This document shows positions 47,801 to 59,200 of a stretch of DNA of 64,000 nucleotides, one piece after another (position 1 is the first letter of the stretch; each line of letters starts with the position of its first letter). The stretch spans positions 24,097,701 through 24,161,700 of the forward strand of contig CP099846.1 of assembly GCA_030062745.1 (NCBI GenBank), read 5' to 3'. The notes under the pieces were generated by a model that was given only the letters and a program-made list of their open reading frames with translations, searched no databases and was not told where the DNA came from. The position numbers and the translations under genes are program-made. This DNA is from Capitulum mitella. Taxonomy: Eukaryota; Arthropoda; Thecostraca; Pollicipedomorpha; Pollicipedidae.

Positions 47801-50800
47801 TCGGCGGTGACTGCTGAGCGCATTACTGGCTTGGCACGCGCTCGTGGTGGCCGGTCACGGAACGGCCCGAGGCCGACCCCGTCGGCTGCATAAGTAAACG
47901 GCACGAGCAGTCTCGACTGCCCGCAGACGGGGTCGGACACGTCTGACTGCATTATGAACTTGCCGGAGTGAGTTACCTCCTGATCGGCTTTCCGCCGGCT
48001 GGCCGGGAATTGGGGAGGATGGGCGGTCGCTGCGGGGCGAAAGAGGCACCGCCGTGCCCCTTTCCGTGAGCAATGCGCGGAAAATGCGGCGTTAACGTCA
48101 GATCACGGAGAGACCTCTTGGAATGGTGAGAGGTGTGGGGCTTCGATGTCCAGCGCTGTCAATTTACAACGGACATAAAGTCATTTCCATAAGCACTGCC
48201 ATTTCGATGCGCATGACTGTGAGCGCGGACAGGTGCAGCATAAGTGACTGCCAATAACGCCAAGGAATCGTTGCAATGCATTTCGTTCTGCATCTCTTGT
48301 TAAATCGCCGTGTGGACTACTGTGGACTACTGTGGACGCAGCGACGGAGTTCAGAAACCCTACAGATGCACGGATATCATCGATGACGGAATTTAGCATA
48401 GAAAGCACAAATTTGGTGACACCAGTCACTTGAATTAGCATTAGCAGGAAGACAATATCCGGCCTACTGCTGTTGGAAAAAGCCCCTCCCCTTAAAATTA
48501 TTAAATTATTGATAAAACATTTATTCCCCTGTTTAGACAGTTTTAATTACTCAAGGTGCTCGAGAACATCGCAGTTTAACATTCACGGCTTCTAGCGAGA
48601 AACTCGAGCTTGACGCAGAAAGAAGCGGCATTGGCAGGAATTGCCCATGACTTGAGGTCGACGCGAATTTTAGGCCATCCATAGGCGTCAGGTAACGGTG
48701 TGTGGTCAAGCCTTGATCGAACTCTTCAACATCCGTAAAATCAAAGATGGTATCCCATGAAATTGCTGTCCCATAAAACTGTCACGGATTCTGAGCACCA
48801 GAAGCAATGCAATATGCATGAGCGGGCACTCGCAATCCATCAGCGAGGTTGTACTCATGGGTACCCGGCAAATGTGATGTTCATAGACATGCTGATGAGC
48901 AGCCCGGTCCCACGACAAAGGGGCCATGGTTTTACGACATTTCGGACAGGACAGGGACGCGGGAGTGGAGAGTCGCCAGTTCAACCCGTTCCGTCGTAAT
49001 TCCTGCGAGCGTTGAACAGACGCGTGCTGTTTTGACGCGGCAGCCGTCTTAGCAACAATCATGCATTTTCTCTCGTTGAGACTTGGGCGCACGACGATAA
49101 TGCAATCCTGCGTCAATATGGCCTTGACATAGGCCTGGTCCTGCAGATTATTACTCGCTCCAAGTTTTTCTTGAGAATTTGTTGGAGGAGAGCTGCTTTC
49201 ATTTCACCGCGTCTGTCTTTTCAATACTTTCCATATTTTCAGCTCAGATTGGAACCAGTAGAGATGAATGTGTAGAAGGTTGAAGCTGTGACGAGTCCAA
49301 CTAAAAAAGAACGATTGTTCAATATGCCGATTTGACAGTCGCTACAACCTTCTCCCAAAAACATATAGATTTATGCAGCTGTGATAAGGCACCTAAAAAT
49401 GTGATGGGTTTAAATCCTCCTCGACATTTCCACTTCCTGGGCTTCCACAGGTTAATCGCGAACCGCATATGCACACGACCACAGTAATATTACAGGTTAC
49501 TCTAGCTTACGTACATGGCACTAACAATGCACATGATGACAGTGTTAAATTGTTACTGATTTTAATTAGCTGAAGAAATTACTGATTTGGACATGTAAAA
49601 AACAGCAAAATTTTGGTGATTTAACACGCCATTGCAAAGCGTTACATCGTCAAAGAACATTCACTCTCTTTTCGAAATAGCGATCTGTCTCATCACCTGA
49701 GCCAACAAGTTCCCTTTTAATATTTATGAAACGAATTAGGAGATTGCAGATTGCAACATAACACAAGCTATTTTCTTTCGTGTCTCAACCAAAAACAGGT
49801 TTGACAGCAAAAAGCGGTCAACAGGACCTGGTTCGAAAGAAACGGTTATCGCATCACGTAGAGAAACCTGCTTTTTAGCACGATGTCATGGTCGTCCGTT
49901 GTCTGGTGAAAGGAGTCTGATATATTTGTCATGAACTGCGCTGTTACAGGGTCTGGTCAGACGGGAGACCTTATTATTGCAGAATAAAGAATAGTAAGTA
50001 ATCCTTGCATGCCGTCCAAAATTTTCCCTGTTTCGTAAAAGCTATATGGAAATTTTGTTATCCGGGAAAGTCAGGCGGGTGCTTGCAAGCTGGCTCACGG
50101 CCACAAAGTTCAAACGTCGCTCCTGCCCTGCTTCTTTGTGTTTGAAACGTCAGTATTTACCAGTTTAGCCAAACTTATGTCCTTTCAGAACTGCGTGACC
50201 TAGTTGCTAGCAGGAATATAACCGCGTGGCATAATCTTTGCAGCAAAGGCATCGGAAGTTCATGTCAAGCCAGACAACAATAATATCAAGCCCAGCAAGC
50301 AAGGACAGCAGCACACAGAATAGCACTGAGGTCGAACATCAGATCATGGCACTAGCAGTGTCATTTCAATAGGCAATGCCCAACCGTGCCTTAAGCCGAC
50401 GGGCCAGGCGGATTCCTCAAGCGGTCATTGTGGGCATCGAGCGGACCATCGCTGACGCAAACGTAACTCATGTCGCTTGGAAATTGTGACTGATCGCCTT
50501 GCCTGCGAGAAACGTAGCAGGCCGAATATGTTTTCCAAAATGTATTAAGTCTATGGAAAATTTCACTGATTTGTGACTGGATTTTGATACTCGTGCATTG
50601 AGGTTGGCAGATCCAGCTTTCACCTGTTGTCGTCCTTATCGCTTACATCGCGTCCAGCCATCGCACGCTCTTTCGTCGGCCCCTCATGACGTCCCAGCAA
50701 GCTGACGTACCCTTATTTGCCGATTAGCTTATTTTTATTGTTTTAATGACGTCCCCGTAACACAATGCTTGGAAACCCCAAAAAGTTTTGTGTTTCGTTG

Positions 50801-53800
50801 TTATCAGCCTTCCGAGGTGAAATCAACAAAACTGGCACCGGGCGTGACGAGATCCGGCGATAGGGACCCGGCAACAGCAACCCGTTTTCACTTATGGACG
50901 CGAAGTGACGGTTACGACATCAGCTGACGTGACGTGACGTGACCGTCGACATGATCCCAGCCCGCACCGCCGAGGCAGACCAGAAGCTGAGAGGTGTGCA
51001 TCCGTATTTTGCGGCAATGTGAGAACAGCCGAAATGACGTGGTTGTTGAACTCTTCTTCAATGGCCAAAATACTTCTTCCGATGGGGCGTGCATAAGTCA
51101 AAAACGCCCTTTATGGCCACGTAGCTCTTGGCCATAGCTTCACAAGCCTAACAGCCACCCACGAGGCAAGAGTGGGGAGACACGTTTTAGGGGTATCCTT
51201 TGGTATCCTAGCAATATTTCTAAATGTCCACGCGTCTAGAATTCGTAGCGGTGCCCAGTAAAAAAGACCGACGCTCGAAAGCCGAATTATGAAGCTATGA
51301 GAGCAGTCATGGTCTGACTTGGAATTCGGCCCAGCTTTCTGCAAAACGCCTGAGTAAACAAAGCAGAAACTTTTTAACAGGATTTTTGCGAGTTTGATGC
51401 GGCCATGGCCCACTGAGGACACCAAAAAAACGACGGAGCGGTGACCTCATCCAGCTGACAACAGCGAGCATTTAAAGACATAAAAAACACGAGAGCAATG
51501 TCTTCATAATTAGGCAAGGACTTATAAAAGCTGCAGAGCGCAGCTCTTTAATTGCAAGGATTTGATTACCTGCAATCACCATTTGTTGTTATTCCCGCGG
51601 CGTGACAGGGGTTGTTAATCTTTCGCAATATGAAGCTCAAGGTCTTCATCATTTCGCTTTCTTTTCTATTTCTTCTAACCACCCTGTGTGTCCAAAGTGT
51701 TTGTTAACTGACAAACTTGCGTACTTATAAACTTAAAAAGTAAAAAGTTTTTTACCGCAGTGAATAACATGCAGCTTGCTTTCAACAGATAGTTTCAATT
51801 TATCCTTTACTTCCTAGCCACTACGTCCTTGTCTCAGTTGAAGGACCATATTTGTTACGGTAATGAACAAGCATGACTTCATTCGGAAGCGACATTCCGT
51901 CAGTGGCAAATGACCGTCACAGAGGACCGTACCATTTGTGTCTGCGGACGATGTGAACGATTAATCGGTAGGATTAGGCCCCAGGGTTTCCCGCAAGGCA
52001 CGGTTACAGACAGACAAGCTGCGTACCCTAAGCAGGCTGACGTGGGTGGGGACGTTCGCTCTTAAATCTCCACGGTCGGTTTCTAGCCGCTGTCGAGCAT
52101 CATTCTTAGTATGCGTGGCACCTCCGTATGTGGCCCAGATGGGACCTGCGTTCGCACGATCAAGGCTTGTCTGTCTGTCGCTGGTCCATCTTGCTCCACA
52201 TCGTCAAGTTGTGCCTTCCCACGTGACATCCCTGACGAGTGGAAGCATTCACTTGTCAATCCTATCCACAAATCCGGAGATGCCTCCACCCCTTCAACTT
52301 CAGACTCATATCCATTGTCCCCGTCATATCCATTTCCGATAAACAACATGGCCTCCGCACCAGTCATTCTACGGATACGGGTCCGGAAACCATTTCCGAC
52401 CGCGCGTTCCTGTCTAATGATCGGAACCGAATCTCGTTTCTATGTCTTTCATTTTTTTCATTTCATTCTTTCATTTTTCATTTCATTTCAAACATTAAGT
52501 AAATGTTTTGACGTCATAGATCATTAAAAACTTCTCATCAAACTTCAGTTGCATGGTGTGGCTACTGCTTGGTTCAAGGCGTACCTGCAAAACCACATGC
52601 AGAGCGTCAGCTTCACAGACGCTTTTGGCCGCAGGCAGATCTCTATCGCGCTTCCAAGCAACATGGACGTTTCCCAAGATTCGGTGCTAGGCCTACTTTT
52701 GCATATTATCTTTCCAAACGACCTCAGCTTGTTCGTACCAGGTGCAGACGTTATTCAATAGGCGGCCGACACCCAGGTCATGGTCTGTGACCACAGGACC
52801 GCCCTAGCATATCTGACCAGGCACATGGAACAGCCACATTCCTCTCCCGACATTTGATTCCCCGCAAATTCTCTTAAAGCTAACCCTGACAAAACACAAC
52901 TGACTGTGTTCGGCAGCAAAATTTACGGAACATAACATCATTCGGCGTAAATTTTGCGAGCGAACCGTACAACCAGTCTCCGGAGTAAAAAATTTAAGGG
53001 TGATCTTTGATAGCCACTTATCATGGAGCGTCCGTGCTCAAGAAATTACGCGCAAATGCTTCTGGATCCCCATTGGTCTGTCGCACTTCCGCCATTATCT
53101 TCCGGTCGAGATCTCCCGACCATCTTAACCGCCCTCGTGCTGGCCCATGCCCGCCAGTGTATCCCAGTATATGGCAACGGCACCCGCAAACATCTGGCCA
53201 AAATTCAAAGGGTTTGATTTTTGTCGCAAAAGTCATATCTGGGAGAAAGAAATTTAGCCAGTGAGTAGATGATCGGGCAGCAATGGGGTGGTTGCACTTG
53301 CAGAATCTATTCAAATATCACAGGCTCGCCTTACTTCACGAAATTCGTTTGTATGTGGTCCTAGTGTCCATTTCCTCCACTATCCAAACAAACCGCGAGG
53401 CACGAGTTAGGAGCACTCGTCAGGACGACGATCTGCGCCTGCCATCAGTCAGAACGGAGGCCGGGAGACACCGGTTCTGTTATCGCGGACCGGCACTGTG
53501 CAACACGCCACCAGTTGAGGTGCACACGACACAGATTACACGTTTTCATCGCGCTTTGAACTGCCGCTGGACGAAAGGGATTTTTAGTCGCACCTATGGC
53601 GAGGGAGGTAAGCACCCTCCTCGTCATTTGGCCCCTAACTGAGCTGGCGCCACGGGCCAAAGAACAATCAATAATTGTGTGCCCAGGGAATCCAACGATA
53701 TCCCGTTCAATCCCGTCACATCAACCAATAACCATCTAGGTCAGGTTGATTCTCATGCTCGGAAACTACTAGTCGATTTTCCGGAGATAAAAACGACGCA

Positions 53801-53899
53801 TTCGGGGCTGTATAGTCCTAAAATCATTTTGGCTTCATCATATTCAGTGCCGAAAATTAGTTGGGAACGTCCTAAGGTAAAACAAGTTCATCTTAGGTC

Positions 53900-53962
<63 letters not shown>

Positions 53963-56111
53963 GATTTTCCAAAGGGCCCCCCCAAATTCGTCTAATCCCG
54001 AAAACGTCACTGACCTGTCTAAACTGACCTGTCTGCATGTAGACTGCCATTCTGATCTGATTTCATGCCCATCATTTGCCTTTTATACACACCTGTTGTT
54101 CCAAAACAGTAAAAAAATGGCATTTGGCGCAAAAATCGCTGTGACAGCCTCCAGTTATGACGTCATAGCTCGCTGACCTGAGATGACCGGGATCATTCTT
54201 TTCTTCATAACGTGCGCAATGAATGTGTTATCAGCTACGCCAAATTTTATGGCGCTGTCATGCGCCGTATTGCCGTGTGCTGGAAACGCTACTTGAAGGG
54301 TGGCATCCTCCCTTTCGTCCAGCGAGGACACTTATCTTTTTACTTGACGCAAATGAATAAATGACTGAAATCACCGAAATGAACGAATTGTCCTGTTCGG
54401 CCCGTGAGTTAGCGTCTTTTACCTTGTGTTGTTATCATGTGAAGTGAGCAAGGAATAGCCACTATTGTGTGAATTCGCCGAAATAAATGGTATCTGGAAG
54501 TATGATATATGGAAGGTAAGGGCCATGCCGCAGGTACATAGCAACAACTAACATTTGACCTCCATGCTGTTAAGACCACTTTTCTCATCTGTCTGATCGC
54601 AGCATCTTTGAAACGACAAAGGAGAAAGCTCAAATTCGCGCTTAACGCGGCTGAAAAGCACAGTTATATTACACCAAAACAGCAATATGTGACCGGATCA
54701 TCACAAGTAATGCAATGGAAACGTCATAGTAGGAATCTCCGATGCACTTTGAGGCATGTTTTACATTACCGTATCTGTTCTTTTCTTGAGAACAGATGCC
54801 GTAACGTATCTGTTACCGCGGTTTGCAAGAATCTCATCAGGGATGCCACAATTCCAAACAATTATGTCGTGCATATCATATCGGCAATGGGATCCTAAGT
54901 ATGCCAGCAGCTGTCTTTGCCGTTTCACTTTGTCATGTTTCACTTGGAACACCATATGCTTGTTCCGACTTTTGCTGCGACGCCAGTGGTGTATTTAAAA
55001 AAAAATCTGCACGTCATATGAGCTTGCCGTCATTTTTGGACTGTGGTCTTACCTATGACAGCATCTTTCAGCATTACTTTGGTATGGTTTTACATGCTTT
55101 GGTAGGCTGTGGTTCTACCAGTGTTCTGAGATTTTAACCCTATTCCCAGCAGGGGGGCTGAACCGCCCCCTCCGATTTTTTGCTTACTAATTCCAGGATT
55201 TTTGACACAGCTCCACAAAACTTGGTCACTTTTCCTACTTTTTTTTCTACGTATTGTGACAAAATTTCGTAATTCTGTCTTGCCCAGGGGCTGAGTCAAG
55301 CAACGTTTTCAGGAGGCAACCCAAACCATTTTTGGCAATCTTGAGGGTAAAACGGAAATAGCTGCCAAAAATAGCGTTTTTAAGATAAAACTTACAACAT
55401 TATATGGATGTATAGGCAAATAGTTGAGCAACATACAGATACAATTTTGTTCATCTGAGATCACTTCACAAGGTGAGGACAAGGTCAAAAGCCAAAATAT
55501 GGTTTTGTAGTAATAACTTGAGCGCTATTTTTTAAATGCCAAACCCGAAATATACGTCACGTAAAACGGTGCCCTCTACTTGTATACCAACTTTCCGCTT
55601 GGTATCAGATCGGGTCACGGAGCTATGACCTAAAATGTCAGTGCGCGCATCCAATATCACAGTAGTCATAAAATGAAATTTTAGAAACAGAGTGAGTTCA
55701 AATGATTGGAAACGTTTTAAAATAACATGAAATACACAAAAGATCATTCCAACCGACTCTAAGGTCACTGGAAATCGTTCAAGGTCAAAGGTAGTAAGTT
55801 GATTTGAAGAAAGTGTAATCATGACGATTTCCCCTTTTCATGTCCCTGGCAGCGCGTATGCTAACATTATACAAACATTGTAATACGACTTGTACTTTCT
55901 CAGCATAACATGACTAGCAGAAACCAAAAAATGTGCTTTTGTCTTTTTTGTTCATTTAGATCTTGAAAAAACTAATTCGCCTATTGTCGTTACCCTGTGA
56001 ACGCCTATGGATGTTCTCAAAATTTCAGATGTATGGATCAATGGTAAAAATCCCATCCATAATCTCTCGATTCATGCTGATTTCATCAAGATCGGTCGAT
56101 AGACAATAGAG

Positions 56112-56153
<42 letters not shown>

Positions 56154-56178
56154 CTATACACACATATATATATACGAC

Positions 56179-56232
<54 letters not shown>

Positions 56233-59200
56233 ACAACACAGTTATAACAAGTCCAAAAATACCCCCATTTTGACTTGTTTGCTTCCTGTATCCTCCACTT
56301 CCGAAATTTTGAAAGCTCCTTTTTGTAAAAATGCAGTTTCCATCATGGCAAGTCGATTGCCGTTTGTTGCGATGAAATCGGGTGTGTAGTTCTCGAGATC
56401 TCAGGGGGGCCGAATCTCCCCCCCCCCGGCAGGAATCGGCCGCACCGGCTAGCGCTCCGGGAATACGGTTAACACGAGGGGTGTGGTCACTGACTAGAGA
56501 GAAAGAGACAAAATTCTGTGGGGCCCCACCAATAGCTAACGAGGAAAACTATGCGTTGGCTCTTCAGGTCATTGATTGGTTATCCCTCAGCCAATCGGGT
56601 GACGGAATAATGATTATCGTTTAAGTCATCGAAATCCGTCAATACGTTCTCAGTTTTCGATGTCTTCATGATCCGATGCCTTGATCTACACAGGCAAGCA
56701 AAAATATCCTCGCCAGTAGACTTGCGGGGAATTACCCCGCAAGTCTCGGTTGATGAGTCTTTTATGCTGTGTACGCAATAATATTTTGACGTCGATGCGC
56801 GGCGAGGAATTTCTATGGCCGTCTTGTCTCATCAAATTAAATTGACGGTTCTGCCTTACGAGATGAGGTATACAACATCATCGAGTTTCCCCTCACATCA
56901 GGGTTGTTGACGCTGATGCGACGAATGATAAGACATTTCTGATACGATATCGCATGCACACCATGCATTTAATGCGAAAAGTACAAAACTTTCTGCCACA
57001 CAAAAGAACAGACAGGCCTGCCCGCTCTCCATCTTTTCCTTCCCTTCTGATAAGCAGGCATTGTCCGGCTGCGGTCGCAGACTTTCGGGTTTTACCCAAC
57101 AGTCTTTCCGGTTAAGGATGACGGCAACGTTCCTGATTGGCTGGCAGTTCCTGGGCCGCACCAGCCTGCAGGGTGTGGCTCTACCTTGTGCGTGGAACGC
57201 GGCATTTTTGGTTGACCTTGCGCAGGAATACCCGCGATATTTACCTCAGCGGCAGCCACTTTCGTGCGCTCTAATTAGGCCCACTGTAATGCAGTACCTA
57301 ATTAAACCCACTGTAATGCCTTAATGTATCTAGGTCAGATATATGAAGCAGGCGTGTATCAACACGTGTTTATCAGACTTCTCAGTATCCTGCATGCACC
57401 ACCAACTCGGGTTATAGGATTCCTTGCATTTAACCCGGCAACGCCTGGGCGTGTCAAAAAGGCACCCGCTAGATTTTTTGTGAATAACTTCTGAACCGTT
57501 GGAGCCAGCCCAACAAAACGTTCAGTACCTGTGCATCAATCAATTTCACATATTTTGGCCTCAAAGCTATTTCCATGCCAGGTCAAGTCATGCAGATATG
57601 ACGTCACAAGTGCACCCTTGCATGCAGGCTTTCGCCGCTTCGGGCAGTGGTGTAAACATGTTTTGTTTTTTTATAATATTCGCGAATATAATGCGGGGAT
57701 TATTTGGGTATATATAGGGCGTGGTCACAAAAAGCATATCCAGTCAACACGCCAACATTAGAAGTCACGCTAGGTCAAATGCATGATGACCATTGGACAT
57801 GATTTGCATTGTGTGTTAAAGAAGTGGTTGCCGCTGACTTTCCCCGTCGTTCAAGCCAGACAAGCAAATCTAGAGGTGCCTCTTAGCAAGGTTAATCAAA
57901 TGCAACGTGAGCAGGTCATGTCATAAGCACTTGTCGAAACGAAATGAAACACAGCATTGTCTGTGGAAGATCCTTCAGTGGCAGCAGAGAGCAATTACTG
58001 TTCCTAGTCAGAAAAAAAGAGAAGTGACTGCCGGTCCTGACCTGGCTTGAACTTGATTCGATAAGGAACAGACCGAGCAGATTTCATTATTACGAGATGT
58101 CCTTTCAGTTCTGGATTTGACACAGTGAAGAATTCCAGCGGGTAATTATTGCACTTTGGCAGGAAGAGTGCTGCAGCATTATCTGACATCACCTCACCTC
58201 ACAAGTTCAGTCTAGTCAAGTTCTAGACTGAATTTGACTGGATGAATGGTAGGTAGTGCAAAACTGTTCATTAGAAGGTTTCACTTCAGTTCTTTTTGTG
58301 AAGCGGATCAAAACGGCAGCGAGTAAGTATCGAATCTTTGGAAAATAAAGTACGACCAATATTTCACCTGATCTAGGTTGAACTTGACCGACATTTTTTA
58401 GCATTAGGGCGCACTTCTGACGCAGAAGATGGTGGCTTTCCGTTTGATACACAGCTGCAGGCTCAAGACCAATATTGCCTATGAAATGAGGTACGAACAG
58501 GTGCTAGTTCTTCCGGCGATGCGTTTGACGTGGCCTGTGACATCATCAGTTAGGTGACCAGGGCTAACATAGTATTTCTGAATTGGAAGACTCAAAGCCA
58601 TGACTGGCGGTAGACCGGTTCAAATCTGACGGTTAGATTCAGAGATAATGGGGGTCCCCTTTTTAACACCGCCAGGCAGTCACGGGTACGAAAACACGCC
58701 AGGCGGTGCCGGGTTAAGGTATACCATGATTCAAATAGCAGTAAACACAATTATATGTTATACACAATAATATGCAAAATATATATCATGTAATGCAATA
58801 CGAAATGTTTCATGGGAGAGTGGCGTTATAGTCGGCGTTACTTCTTCACGAAACTTAATCCGAAAATACCTAGATCAAAGTCCGCAAGAGCGAATGTTCC
58901 GAGTAGCATGTCGCCCGGATCCCTGGCAAGGGAGACATTTAAGACACACCACCGACTGAACCCCGCATCCTTGGCAGGCTGACCAGGCGAGAAGTGCAGG
59001 CTACCGCCCGAGGTGTCGCTGAGGACGTCAGCTTTCACCACCGCAGCGCATCCCCTCCACGCCCGGCAAACGGAACGGAACAACAGCCGGACTACAGCGG
59101 CACCTGCACTGCAGGTCAGTGTAACAGGTCCGGCCTTACGCTGCGACTGGCGCACATTTTCCGTTGTACCAAAAAGGGAAACTCTGTCATCGGCCTTTTG

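Noticed and set aside
47233-47952. 239-codon minus-strand frame across Reeler exon 2
   Set aside because: Its phase differs from the Reeler frame, and it runs through a G+C-rich island without domain resemblance.
53679-54176. 165-codon frame through the poly(T) tract
   Set aside because: Continuity depends on polyphenylalanine from a homopolymer.
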